From NCBI GenBank assembly GCA_023228985.1, contig JALOAC010000011.1, positions 1 to 64,000 of the forward strand: a DNA stretch of 64,000 nucleotides. The letters run 5' to 3'. Positions 17,966 through 27,100 of the stretch are shown here, in pieces. The notes under the pieces were generated by a model. That model did no database searches. It worked only from the letters and a program-made list of their open reading frames with translations, and was not told the DNA's origin. The first letter of the stretch is position 1, and the number at the start of each line of letters is the position of its first letter. The DNA is from Thiopseudomonas sp. (GTDB lineage: Bacteria > Pseudomonadota > Gammaproteobacteria > Pseudomonadales > Pseudomonadaceae). The position numbers and the translations under genes are program-made.

Positions 17966-18557
17966 TTTGGATTTAGTGCCGATAGAACCACTGACCGCTG
18001 GTGTAGATGAAGTGGGGCGCGGTCCGCTTTGTGGTCCGGTAGTGGCTGCGGCGGTTATTTTGGATCCAGATAGGCCTATCCTCGGTTTAAAAGACTCAAA
18101 GCGGCTTACAGAACGGCGACGACTTGAGTTAGCGGAAGAAATTAAAGCCAAGTCGCTGGCATGGTGCGTAGCGCGTGCTGAAGTGGCGGAAATTGATGAG
18201 CTAAATGTTTTGCACGCAACCATGTTGGCCATGCAGCGTGCAGTGGCTGGCTTGAGTACAGAGCCGAGTTCCGCACTTATTGATGGTAACCGCTGCCCTC
18301 AACTCGCTGTGCCTTGTGCGGCAGTGGTTAAGGGCGATGACAAGGTGCCGGCGATTGCTGCGGCGTCGATTTTAGCCAAAGTCAGCCGCGATCAGGAAAT
18401 GCAGCAACTGGATGCGCTTTATCCGGGATACGGGATTGCACAAAACAAGGGCTATCCAACAGCGGCACACATGAAAGCACTGGCCGAACTGGGTGCTACG
18501 CCCATCCACCGCCGTTCATTCAAGCCCGTACAGCAGGCGTTACAGAACAGGTCTTGA
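17955..18557 (+). CDS. rnhB: Ribonuclease HII
   Basis: Removes ribonucleotides from RNA-DNA hybrids and misincorporated rNMPs. The 200-aa protein has GVDEVGRGPLCGPVVAAAVI with the catalytic Asp-Glu pair and the downstream IDGNRCP and KGDDKVPAIAAASILAKV blocks. It overlaps lpxB. In Pseudomonas dnaE and accA normally follow; here the operon ends and a convergent gene comes 6 bp later, so local synteny is broken. Confidence 0.97.
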   Translation: MQIDLDLVPIEPLTAGVDEVGRGPLCGPVVAAAVILDPDRPILGLKDSKRLTERRRLELAEEIKAKSLAWCVARAEVAEIDELNVLHATMLAMQRAVAGLSTEPSSALIDGNRCPQLAVPCAAVVKGDDKVPAIAAASILAKVSRDQEMQQLDALYPGYGIAQNKGYPTAAHMKALAELGATPIHRRSFKPVQQALQNRS

Positions 18558-18563
18558 TGGCTG

Positions 18564-19340
18564 TTACTCGTTAATTTGTAGCTGCCGCGCTTTGGTGTAG
18601 ATATAGCGGATTTTCTCATACTCAAAAGGTGAGTTGAGCTGACCATAGCGCAGCTCAGTGGTATAGCGCATATCAATTATTTGTAAGCCATAAAGCTCTG
18701 GATTGCGTCGACTGATTTCAGCGTAGTTGATCAGGTTGACCTCTCGGTCACCAAAGAAATCCGTGACCAAGCCTGTGGTATCACGCAGATTTGAAGGGCC
18801 GAGGAAAGGCAGCACGAGGTAAGGTCCTTCAGGCACGCCGTACACACCAAGAGTTTGACCAAAATCTTCTTTGACTTTAACCAAACCCATCTTGCTGGCC
18901 GGATCCCAGAGTCCGCCGACACCCAAAATTGTATTAAACAGTAACCGTGCTGTGCTGTGCATGGCGCGTTTAAATTTCCCCTGCAACAAGCTGTTTGCAC
19001 TGGTCGGAACTTGACCGAGGTTGCTAAAGAAGTTGCTAACGCCCGTACGCACAGGCTTAGGTGTTACGTAGCGGTAGGCTCTGACGCTTGGCAAAAAAAC
19101 GTATTGATCAAACTTGTAATTAAAGTGATACAGATGGCGATTAACTAGCTCAAGCGGATCGTGAACCTGCAGGGCAGCGAAGTTGGAGCGCTCAAACTGG
19201 TATTGCTCCAAAGCTGGGGTAAATTCCAGCTGTTTGAGAGGGGTTTTAAAGCCCGCATCCTCAAGAGTTTCTGCCCAGAGTGGGGGGCTTAAGCTTGCGC
19301 TCACGGATAGAATAAAAGCAATTAATACAGGCTTAGTCAT
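18564..19340 (-). CDS. mlaA: Outer-membrane lipid-asymmetry protein MlaA (VacJ family)
   Basis: Outer-membrane component of the Mla pathway, which removes mislocalised phospholipids from the outer leaflet and passes them to MlaC. The 258-aa precursor has an N-terminal signal peptide (to about SPPLWA). No lipobox Cys is visible, unlike E. coli MlaA. The family core is DPLELVNRHLYHFNYKFDQY, PVRTGVSNFFSNLGQVP and EDFGQTLGVYGVPEGPYLVLPFLGPS. The start at 19340 lies within the end of the upstream hydrolase gene (8-bp overlap), so the two are probably translated together. No other mla gene is in the window. Confidence 0.95.
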   Translation of the reverse strand: MTKPVLIAFILSVSASLSPPLWAETLEDAGFKTPLKQLEFTPALEQYQFERSNFAALQVHDPLELVNRHLYHFNYKFDQYVFLPSVRAYRYVTPKPVRTGVSNFFSNLGQVPTSANSLLQGKFKRAMHSTARLLFNTILGVGGLWDPASKMGLVKVKEDFGQTLGVYGVPEGPYLVLPFLGPSNLRDTTGLVTDFFGDREVNLINYAEISRRNPELYGLQIIDMRYTTELRYGQLNSPFEYEKIRYIYTKARQLQINE

Positions 19341-20634
19341 GGAAGAATTCCAGTATGTCGTCGGCATTTTTCACATAATCTAAATTACCCAAGTGTCCAC
19401 CGTAAGGATAAAGAATCAGGCGGTCTTGGAAAACCTGTTCCAGAAATGTCAGATCGCCAGCGCCTAAAATAAAATCGTCCTGATTGTGCATGACAGAGAT
19501 ATTTTTATTCGTGCGTAAATGCTCACTAACCGCATAAAGACTGGTTTGTTGGATTAAGTCTTCCAGCTCGCCCGCTTGAAAAACGTTCTGCCAAAAGGGT
19601 AGGAGTTGCTCGCGTATATAGCAGCTAAAATCACAGAGCAGCGCGATTTCAAAATAGGGCGTTAAGCTGGTGCCGTCGGTGATTCTTGTGCCTGTAGGGA
19701 TGATTAAGCCGCGGCGGTTAATTAAGTCGGTAGTGAAGTTAATGTCTGTGGCGGTGAAACGAAACATAGTGCCAATAAGCATGGCCATTTCAGCATCCGT
19801 AAAACGTTCTGGTGAATTTTGGAAGTCAGCGAGTATGGCTTGGTCGAAATTAAAATGACCTCTTTTTTCAAAGTAGCGCGCTAACTTATCGAATACGTCT
19901 TGGTAAAAATCATGCCCTTCATAGAGTTCGGGTAGCTCTACGTTGGCCATTTGGTCGAGGTTGTTTACCGAGGTGTACAGGTTAACGGGCGGATTAAGCA
20001 GCAGCGTGCGTTTGAAATTAAAAAATTGCTGCTGTTGATCGATTTCACTAATAAATGCCGCATGCAAGCCACCAAGGCTGTAACCCGTTAAAAACCAGTC
20101 AGTTACTGGGAGGTTTTTATGCTTGCGGGCAATGGTTTGCATGACGTAATACAGCTCTTGTGCATCTAAGGGCGAGTAGCCGGGGGTGGCGTAATGCGAT
20201 GCGGCGGCCATAAAGTCATAGCTGGTGGGTGAGGAAATCTGCACCACATGCATGCCCGCGCCATAAAAAAGCTTTTTCAGGTACTCGGCCTTGTCGCTGT
20301 CATAGCGAGCACCTGTACCAGCGATGATAAAAATAAGCGGTGCAGGTTTTTTTTGTTTAGCGAGGCGGTAATGCAAGGTTTTTACTGGCCAAAAATTACT
20401 CGGCAAGCTTTGTTCACGCTCTGGACGTAGGCGCAGCTGATAGTCTTTTTGCTTGATTTGCTCGTTGCCAATCAGCTGCGGTTGCAGCTCAACTGGTGAG
20501 CCAGCAATGGTGGCTTGGAAAGGGTTATGGATGGGAAAGCCATAACTTTGTTCATCAATGAGTTGATAGCCCACTGCTGTCGTGGCTGACAGCAGTGTGG
20601 CTAAAGCACAGAATAAAACCGCTAGTAGGTGCAT
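19333..20634 (-). CDS. Exported alpha/beta-hydrolase-fold protein, function unknown
   Basis: A 433-aa protein with an N-terminal signal peptide (about residues 1-22). The alpha/beta-hydrolase signs are an early FIIAGTGARYDSDKAEYL block, the nucleophile elbow GYSLGG (Ser near residue 168) and a late His in YPYGGHLGN; the acid could be in the NQDDFILG segment just before it. It is likely periplasmic. It overlaps mlaA on the same strand, which suggests a role near the outer membrane or in lipid handling, but the substrate cannot be read from sequence. Esterase or lipase-like activity is the simplest guess. Confidence 0.75.
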   Translation of the reverse strand: MHLLAVLFCALATLLSATTAVGYQLIDEQSYGFPIHNPFQATIAGSPVELQPQLIGNEQIKQKDYQLRLRPEREQSLPSNFWPVKTLHYRLAKQKKPAPLIFIIAGTGARYDSDKAEYLKKLFYGAGMHVVQISSPTSYDFMAAASHYATPGYSPLDAQELYYVMQTIARKHKNLPVTDWFLTGYSLGGLHAAFISEIDQQQQFFNFKRTLLLNPPVNLYTSVNNLDQMANVELPELYEGHDFYQDVFDKLARYFEKRGHFNFDQAILADFQNSPERFTDAEMAMLIGTMFRFTATDINFTTDLINRRGLIIPTGTRITDGTSLTPYFEIALLCDFSCYIREQLLPFWQNVFQAGELEDLIQQTSLYAVSEHLRTNKNISVMHNQDDFILGAGDLTFLEQVFQDRLILYPYGGHLGNLDYVKNADDILEFFHD

Positions 20635-20661
20635 AAGTAACCCTGTGCGACTTGGAGGTAA

Positions 20662-22701
20662 TTAGCTAATACGCTGACCGGGCTTAGCGCCGCTATCAGG
20701 ACTGAGCAGGAAAATATCTTTGCCGCCTGGACCTGCGGCCATCACCATGCCTTCGGAGATGCCAAACTTCATTTTGCGCGGTGCAAGGTTCGCCACACAA
20801 GCAGTTAGGCGACCTTCCAGTTCGGCTGGGTTTGGATAGGCGCTTTTGATGCCAGCAAAGACATTACGTTTTTCTCCGCCCAAGTCCAAGGTCAATTGCA
20901 GTAGTTTATCTGCACCCTCAACGAACTCGGCTTTTTCAATGCGAGCGATACGCATATCAACCGCGGCAAAGGCATCAAAGTTAATTTCAGCAGCGATAGG
21001 GTTTTTATCTAGCTCGTTGGGTTCGGCGGTGGGTTGGTTATCCATTTCTAGTAAGTCCTCTTTCGCGGCTTCGACCATGGCTTCAATGTTTTTGGCATCG
21101 ATGCGGGTCATCAAGGGGTTAAAGGGGTTGAGTGGGTGCTCGATTAAACGGGTGTTGAGGTCTGTCCAGCTTAAGCTATCAACATTCAGGAATAGCTCGG
21201 CTTGCTTGGCCAACTCAGGCAGAACGGGCTTAAGCAAAATTATCAGCTGTTTGAATAAGTTGATGCCCAAAGAACATATGGCCTGCACTTCGTCTTGCTT
21301 GCCTTCAATCTTGTTCATGGCCCAAGGAGCCTTGTCGGCAATCCAAGCATTGGCTGCATCGGCTAGCGCCATGGTTTCGCGCATGGCGCGGGCAAAGTCA
21401 CGCTTTTCATAGGCATCGGCAATGGAGGGTGCTGCCTCTACAAAGCTGTCCCATAATGCCGGTTCAGCGAGATCACCAACTAAAACGCCTTGATTGCCCT
21501 TGTGCACAAAGCCGGCGCAGCGGCTGGCGATGTTAACTACTTTGCCGACGAGGTCGGAGTTCACCTTCTGAATAAAGTCGTCTAGATTTAAATCTAAATC
21601 TTCCACGCCACGGCCTAGTTTAGAAGCGTAGTAGTAGCGCAGGTACTCAGGATTCAAATGGTCTAAGTAGGTACGCGCCTTGATAAAGGTGCCGCGCGAT
21701 TTAGACATTTTTGCGCCATTAACTGTCAGATAACCATGTACGTTTACTGCGGTTGGCTTACGAAAGTTTGCACCTTCGAGCATGGCCGGCCAAAACAGCG
21801 CGTGGAAGTTAATAATGTCTTTACCAATAAAATGGTACAGCTCGGTAGTTGAGTCAGCGGCCCAAAACTTATCAAAATCAAGCTCTGGACGACGCGAACA
21901 GAGGTTTTTAAAGCTGGCCATATAGCCAATGGGTGCATCCAACCAAACATAGAAATATTTGTTTGGTGCGCCTGGGATTTCAAAACCAAAGTAGGGTGCG
22001 TCGCGGGAGATGTCCCACTCTTGCAGGCCCGCGTCCAACCATTCGGCTAGTTTGTTAGCCACTGAGGTTTGTAAGGCTCCACTGCGCGTCCACTCTTTGA
22101 GCATGGCGGTAAAATTGGGCAGCTTAAAGAAAAAATGCTCGGAGTCTCTTAGTTCGGGTGTTGCACCAGAAATAGCTGAACGTGGGTTTTTAAGTTCAGT
22201 TGGGTGATAGGTTGCACCGCATTTTTCGCAGTTGTCACCGTATTGGTCTTCTGCTTTGCACTTGGGGCAGGTGCCTTTAATAAAGCGGTCAGCCAGAAAC
22301 ATGCCTTTTTCTGGGTCGAAATACTGAGTCACTGAGCGGTTGGCAATATGACCGGCCTCTTTTAAACGACTGTAAATCAGCTCGCTAAAGTAGCGGTTTT
22401 CTTCGCTGTGAGTGGTGTAGTAGTTGTCGAAGTTTACGTGGAAATCAGCAAAATCAGTGCTGTGTTCTTTATGAACAGCTTCAATTAACTGCTCTGGGGT
22501 AATGCCTTCGTGCTCGGCACGCAGCATGATGGCTGAACCGTGAGCATCATCAGCGCAGACATAAATGCATTGATGACCGCGCATTTTTTGGAAGCGTACC
22601 CACATGTCAGTCTGGATGTATTCAAGCATGTGGCCCAAATGAATGGAGCCGTTGGCATAGGGTAAGGCGCTGGTCACTAAAATTTTGCGGATCGGATTCA
22701 T
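20662..22701 (-). CDS. metG: Methionyl-tRNA synthetase
   Basis: Class I aminoacyl-tRNA synthetase, 679 aa, long form with a C-terminal tRNA-binding/dimerisation domain (about 575-679, from FAAVDMRIARIEKAEF). HLGH (residues 21-24) is the HIGH motif and KMSKS lies near residue 330. The zinc-binding knuckle is CPKC..DQYGDNCEKC. The start is the ATG at 22701, where the conserved SALPYANG begins 10 residues in; the open frame upstream is not conserved in type. It is divergent from mrp, as in most gammaproteobacteria. Confidence 0.98.
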   Translation of the reverse strand: MNPIRKILVTSALPYANGSIHLGHMLEYIQTDMWVRFQKMRGHQCIYVCADDAHGSAIMLRAEHEGITPEQLIEAVHKEHSTDFADFHVNFDNYYTTHSEENRYFSELIYSRLKEAGHIANRSVTQYFDPEKGMFLADRFIKGTCPKCKAEDQYGDNCEKCGATYHPTELKNPRSAISGATPELRDSEHFFFKLPNFTAMLKEWTRSGALQTSVANKLAEWLDAGLQEWDISRDAPYFGFEIPGAPNKYFYVWLDAPIGYMASFKNLCSRRPELDFDKFWAADSTTELYHFIGKDIINFHALFWPAMLEGANFRKPTAVNVHGYLTVNGAKMSKSRGTFIKARTYLDHLNPEYLRYYYASKLGRGVEDLDLNLDDFIQKVNSDLVGKVVNIASRCAGFVHKGNQGVLVGDLAEPALWDSFVEAAPSIADAYEKRDFARAMRETMALADAANAWIADKAPWAMNKIEGKQDEVQAICSLGINLFKQLIILLKPVLPELAKQAELFLNVDSLSWTDLNTRLIEHPLNPFNPLMTRIDAKNIEAMVEAAKEDLLEMDNQPTAEPNELDKNPIAAEINFDAFAAVDMRIARIEKAEFVEGADKLLQLTLDLGGEKRNVFAGIKSAYPNPAELEGRLTACVANLAPRKMKFGISEGMVMAAGPGGKDIFLLSPDSGAKPGQRIS

Positions 22702-22861
22702 GGTGTTAATTACTTTGTTAAAGTGAAAAAGGTTGCTAACTATATAGAATTTTACGGTTTTTTTCATCCCCTGTGATATCCATTGCATTAATCGCACAAG
22801 CAAAACGAAATAGAATGCACTACACTCCAACACAGCTTTTTAATGATTCTGGGAGCCTAAG

Positions 22862-23947
22862 ATGAGCCAGCTAAACCGAGAGCAGATTGAGTCAGCTTTG
22901 CGTGAACTTACTGATCCACATTTGAATCAAGACCCTGTGAGTGCCGAATGCGTGAAAGATATTCGCATTAACGGCAGCTCGGTGGTCGTGGATGTGGTGT
23001 TGGGTTATGCCGCCGACCAGTTTAAGCAAGGTTGGGCGCAGGTGCTGCAAAGTACGGTGGAGCAAGTTGAAGGTGTTAGCCAAGCGCAAGTGAATGTGTC
23101 TTGGCAGGTACCAGCACAGCCAAACGCAGGGGCTCCAGACACCCTTGCACAGGTGAAGAATGTAATTGCAGTGGCTTCAGGCAAAGGTGGCGTAGGTAAG
23201 TCCACTACCGCAGCCAATCTCGCGCTAGCCTTGGCTCGTGAAGGCGCTAAGGTGGGTGTGCTGGATGCGGATATCTATGGCCCAAGCCAAGGAATAATGT
23301 TTGGCATCCCAGCAGGAACACGTCCAGCCGTGCAAAATGAGAAACTGTTTGTGCCGATCGAAGCTATGGGTGTGAAGGTTATGTCCATGGCGTTTTTAAC
23401 CGATGACAATACGGCTATGGCATGGCGTGGACCGATGGCAGCCGGTGCATTACAACAGCTATTAACACAAACCCTTTGGGGAGAACTGGATTATCTGGTG
23501 GTGGATATGCCGCCGGGTACCGGTGATATCCAATTGACGCTGTCACAAAAAGTATCGGTGGCTGGCGCATTGATTGTGACTACACCGCAGGATATTGCTT
23601 TGTTAGATGCCAAGAAAGGCATTGAAATGTTCCGCAAGGTGAATATTCCAGTGCTGGGCGTGGTGGAAAACATGGCGGTGCATGTGTGCTCAAACTGCGG
23701 TCATATTGAACATGTGTTCGGTGAGGGTGGCGGTGAGCGTTTAGCTGAACTATATGAGGTTGACCTGCTGGCTTCGATGCCATTATCGATGGCGATTCGG
23801 ATGCAGTGCGATGGCGGTAAGCCGACTACTGAGGCTGATCCTGACAGCCAAATTGCGATGATATACCAGCAGTTAGCGCGTACTGTAGGTGCTCGTTTAA
23901 GTGTTGCAGCCTATGCAGGCGCAGTGCCTGAGATTGAGATCGATTAG
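22862..23947 (+). CDS. apbC: Iron-sulfur cluster carrier ATPase Mrp/ApbC
   Basis: P-loop ATPase that carries and transfers Fe-S clusters to apoproteins. The 361-aa protein has an N-terminal MIP18/DUF59-like domain (about 1-85), the deviant Walker A GKGGVGKST near residue 105, and the cluster-binding CSNCG pair near residue 279. DMPPGTGD is the characteristic block. GGGAGCC upstream supplies a ribosome site. It is divergent from metG. Confidence 0.97.
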   Translation: MSQLNREQIESALRELTDPHLNQDPVSAECVKDIRINGSSVVVDVVLGYAADQFKQGWAQVLQSTVEQVEGVSQAQVNVSWQVPAQPNAGAPDTLAQVKNVIAVASGKGGVGKSTTAANLALALAREGAKVGVLDADIYGPSQGIMFGIPAGTRPAVQNEKLFVPIEAMGVKVMSMAFLTDDNTAMAWRGPMAAGALQQLLTQTLWGELDYLVVDMPPGTGDIQLTLSQKVSVAGALIVTTPQDIALLDAKKGIEMFRKVNIPVLGVVENMAVHVCSNCGHIEHVFGEGGGERLAELYEVDLLASMPLSMAIRMQCDGGKPTTEADPDSQIAMIYQQLARTVGARLSVAAYAGAVPEIEID

Positions 23948-24004
23948 TGTTATTGCGCTCGATTGCTGCCGAACGAATAGCAGCTACCTGTATACGCCTT
24001 GAAT

Positions 24005-24040
24005 AAAAAACGGGCTCGCACAGTTCTTGTGGAGCCCGCT
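24005..24040 (-). terminator. Rho-independent terminator of trpB
   Basis: On the minus strand GCGGGCTCC and GAGCCCG form the stem around ACAAGAACTGTGC, followed by a run of T. It lies 21 bp beyond the trpB stop. The plus-strand side lacks a T run, so it serves trpB rather than mrp. Confidence 0.85.
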
Positions 24041-24060
24041 AAATTTAGTTGTATTGCTGC

Positions 24061-25263
24061 TTATAGATTAAGTAAATTCGCTACAAAATCGGCATCTTTA
24101 TCACCACGACCCGATAGATTAACCAGTATTTGCTGGTTGGGTTGCATGGTCGGCGCAGTGCGAATAGCCCAAGCGACAGCGTGTGCGCTTTCTAATGCTG
24201 GAATAATTCCCTCAACTCGCGAAAGACGCATAAAAGCATCCAGTGTTTCTTGATCCGTAGCACTGTCGTAATCCACACGACCCAGATCTTTTAGATAGCT
24301 ATGTTGCGGTCCGATCCCCGGATAATCCAAACCAGATGCAATCGAGTGTGCTGGTGCAGGGTTGCCATCCTCATCTTCCAGCACATAGCACGCCATACCG
24401 TGCAAATGCCCCGGTTTGCCCTTGGTCAGTGTGGCAGCGTGACGCTGAGTGTCTAAGCCCTCACCGGCAGGCTCAACACCAACCAGCTTTACTTGGGTAT
24501 CATCGAGGAAAGCGGTAAATATGCCAATCGCATTTGAACCACCACCAACACAGGCAGTAACCACATCAGGTAGACGCTTGTAGCGCGTTAAGCATTGCTC
24601 GCGTGCTTCAGTGCCGACAATGGATTGGAAATCGCGCACCATTTTTGGAAAAGGGTGGGGTCCTACTACTGAGCCAATCGCATAAATATAGTTTTCGGGG
24701 TCTTTTAAGTATTCTTCAAAAGCACTGTCAACGGCGTCTTTAAGAGTAGCGGTGCCGCGGGTCACAGGGATTAAGTCGCAACCCAAGATTTTCATCTTTA
24801 CCACGTTCGGGTGCTCTTTTTCGATGTCAACTTGGCCCATATGAATTTCGCAAGGAATACCCACCAAAGCACAGGCGGTAGCCAAAGCAACGCCGTGCTG
24901 GCCGGCTCCCGTTTCAGCGATAACTTTTTTCTTGCCCATAAACTTGGCTAGAAGGGCTTCGCCTAAGCAGTGGTTAATTTTGTGCGCGCCAGTGTGGTTG
25001 AGATCTTCGCGTTTAAGCAAAATCTGCGCGCCACCCAGCTGGTCAGATAATCGCTTAGCATGGAAAATAGGACTAGGACGGCCAACATAATCAGCAAATA
25101 AGCTGGCCAGTTCTTGTTGGAAATCTGCACATTGACGAATTTCTTCGTACGCTGCGTTGATATCGTTCATCACTTTTTGCAACTCAGCAGGTACGTACTG
25201 ACCGCCGTAAGCGCCGAAATAGCCTCGTTCATCAGGCATGTGAGCGAAAGAAAGATTGGTCAT
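24061..25263 (-). CDS. trpB: Tryptophan synthase beta subunit, stand-alone copy
   Basis: PLP enzyme joining indole and serine. The 400-aa protein keeps the PLP lysine in HTGAHKINH, the catalytic Glu in AETGAGQHG, the phosphate loop GGGSNAIG and the C-terminal LSGRGDKD. The N-terminus RGYFGAYGGQYVPAEL differs from the form I remember for Pseudomonas TrpB of trpBA operons. No trpA or trpI is adjacent: neighbours are mrp and a zapE-type gene, and the gene has its own terminator. It could be the only TrpB moved away from trpA, or a second copy acting as an indole-salvage enzyme. The start at 25263 has a GAG-containing site; a later ATG (25224) is possible. Confidence 0.93.
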   Translation of the reverse strand: MTNLSFAHMPDERGYFGAYGGQYVPAELQKVMNDINAAYEEIRQCADFQQELASLFADYVGRPSPIFHAKRLSDQLGGAQILLKREDLNHTGAHKINHCLGEALLAKFMGKKKVIAETGAGQHGVALATACALVGIPCEIHMGQVDIEKEHPNVVKMKILGCDLIPVTRGTATLKDAVDSAFEEYLKDPENYIYAIGSVVGPHPFPKMVRDFQSIVGTEAREQCLTRYKRLPDVVTACVGGGSNAIGIFTAFLDDTQVKLVGVEPAGEGLDTQRHAATLTKGKPGHLHGMACYVLEDEDGNPAPAHSIASGLDYPGIGPQHSYLKDLGRVDYDSATDQETLDAFMRLSRVEGIIPALESAHAVAWAIRTAPTMQPNQQILVNLSGRGDKDADFVANLLNL

Positions 25264-25355
25264 TTTTACTCGTCTCAATAGGTATGTGGTGCCAAGTGGG
25301 TTAGTGTATTTTAACTATAAATAATTTGCAGTGCTTTTGTTATAGGGCAAAAGAA

Positions 25356-26483
25356 GTGTTTAAAAATAAACAATCGGAATCACCACAGGATTGGTATGCG
25401 CGGGCGCTGAAAGAAGGGTTCGTTGTCGATCGTGCGCAAGAGCAGGCTATCCAAGTATTGACGCAAAGCTATCAAGCCATCCTGCAAGAGCGTTATGCGC
25501 AAGGCAGTGTTTATTTGTGGGGGCCGGTAGGTCGGGGTAAGACTTGGCTGATGGATAACTTTTTTGCCCAACTGACTGTGCCAGCTAAGCGCCAACATTT
25601 TCATCATTTTATGCAGTGGCTGCACCAGCGGTTAAACCAGCTCAGCGGCACAGCTAATCCGCTGCAGGCGGTTGCGCATGAGTTAGCCGCACAAATTAAG
25701 GTGCTGTGCTTTGATGAGGTTTTTGTTAACGATATAGCCGATGCCATACTGCTGGGATCTGTTTTTCAAGTGTTGTTTGAGCAAGGTCAAGCGATAATTA
25801 TGACCTCCAACCAGCCGCCACATGAACTTTACAAGGATGGTTTTAATCGGGAGCGGCTTTTGCCTGCTATTGCCGCCATCGAGAAAAACATGCAGGTGGT
25901 AGCAGTTGATGGCGGGCAGGACCATCGGCTGCACGAAGGTGACACTGTAGAGCGGTATTGGGTGCGCCAAGCTGGGCAAGCCAGTGTTTTGCCGCAGGTA
26001 TTTAAGCAGTTAAATCAGGGTGAAGCAGCCAAGGCGAGTGAGTTGAACTTGGCAGGACGAACGTTGCAGGTCTTAGGCTGTAGTGGACGGATTCTTTACT
26101 GTGATTTTACCGAACTCTGCATGCAGCCGTTTTCGGCGCTTGATTTTATTGAGCTGTGTGATCGTTTTGATAGTGTTTTATTAGCTGACGTGCCGCGTTT
26201 AAACAGTGATAAAAACGTACCCGCAATAGCTCGTGGTACTGAGGATGCGGTGCAGCAAGTTCAGGCTGGTGATCGGAAGTTGCCGCGATTAACACTCATG
26301 GATGATGCGGTGCGGCGTTTTATAGCCTTGATTGATGAGTGCTATGACCGTAAAGTAGCGATCTATATTGAAGCACAAGTACCCATGGAAAATTTGTATA
26401 CCGAGGGTTATTTATCTTTCCCGTTTCGTCGAGCCTATAGCAGATTAAGACAAATGCAGTTGCGCACCTTTAGTGATAGGTAG
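25356..26483 (+). CDS. zapE: AFG1/ZapE-family AAA ATPase
   Basis: Putative cell-division ATPase of the ZapE/AFG1 family, about 375 aa. Walker A is GPVGRGKTWLMD and Walker B is KVLCFDEVFVNDIADA, followed by the sensor-like IIMTSNQPPHELYKDGFNRERLLPAI, all characteristic. The GTG at 25356 gives the usual N-terminus; an upstream TTG at 25326 is also in frame. It diverges from trpB across a 92-bp gap that must hold both promoters. The role in Z-ring stability is known only for E. coli ZapE. Confidence 0.88.
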   Translation: MFKNKQSESPQDWYARALKEGFVVDRAQEQAIQVLTQSYQAILQERYAQGSVYLWGPVGRGKTWLMDNFFAQLTVPAKRQHFHHFMQWLHQRLNQLSGTANPLQAVAHELAAQIKVLCFDEVFVNDIADAILLGSVFQVLFEQGQAIIMTSNQPPHELYKDGFNRERLLPAIAAIEKNMQVVAVDGGQDHRLHEGDTVERYWVRQAGQASVLPQVFKQLNQGEAAKASELNLAGRTLQVLGCSGRILYCDFTELCMQPFSALDFIELCDRFDSVLLADVPRLNSDKNVPAIARGTEDAVQQVQAGDRKLPRLTLMDDAVRRFIALIDECYDRKVAIYIEAQVPMENLYTEGYLSFPFRRAYSRLRQMQLRTFSDR

Positions 26484-26530
26484 TAGATTTGCCAACTAAA
26501 TAGCCGATAAGCTAATAAGTCGAGAAAAAA

Positions 26531-27079
26531 ATGCATTATTTTGGTCGTTTAATAATTTTATCTGCGGCGGTGCTGAGCGTTGCTTGTGCGCCACAACGCA
26601 CAGTTACGCAGGGTTCGCCAGCAGGGAAAAATTCCGTTGCGCGCGTTACAGTTCACCAGTCAGCGAACAAAGAACTTGCCGAAGATGTGCTGTTTCGTGC
26701 GTTTGGCTTAGTGGGAACACCCTATAAATATGGCGGTAACACACCAGAGTCGGGATTTGATTGTAGTGGTTTAATCAAGTTTGTTTATTCTGACACTGTT
26801 GGTTTGCAGTTACCGCGCACCACGGGCGCGATGATGCAAACCAAAGCACCCGTAGTGCCACGCAATCAACTGCGTAGTGGTGATATCGTATTCTTTGCTA
26901 CCAGTGGCGGACGACGTGTTAGCCATGCAGGAATCTATGTCGGTGAAGGTCGCTTCGTGCATGCACCCTCCAGCGGTGGAACAGTGCGACTGGACAGCCT
27001 TGATTCGCAATACTGGAAAAAAGCCTATTTGCAGGCCAAGCGCTTTTTACCTGAGCAGCAATTAGTTAGTAATCCTTAA
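26531..27079 (+). CDS. NlpC/P60-family lipoprotein, probable peptidoglycan endopeptidase
   Basis: A 182-aa precursor with a lipoprotein signal (lipobox LSVAC, Cys at about residue 20). The NlpC/P60 papain-like domain (about 55-175) has the catalytic Cys in SGFDCSGLIKFVY, His in VSHAGIYVG and a third polar residue at FVHAPSSGG. Such enzymes cleave the D-Glu to diaminopimelate bond or similar stem-peptide bonds. It resembles E. coli Spr/MepS in size and layout, but the exact orthologue cannot be set from sequence alone. Confidence 0.9.
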   Translation: MHYFGRLIILSAAVLSVACAPQRTVTQGSPAGKNSVARVTVHQSANKELAEDVLFRAFGLVGTPYKYGGNTPESGFDCSGLIKFVYSDTVGLQLPRTTGAMMQTKAPVVPRNQLRSGDIVFFATSGGRRVSHAGIYVGEGRFVHAPSSGGTVRLDSLDSQYWKKAYLQAKRFLPEQQLVSNP

Positions 27080-27100
27080 GCAAATAGGTCACACACTTCA

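Noticed and set aside
20846..21412. 188-codon plus-strand open frame opposite metG
   Set aside because: Ser/Ala-rich shadow translation of the metG C-terminal region.
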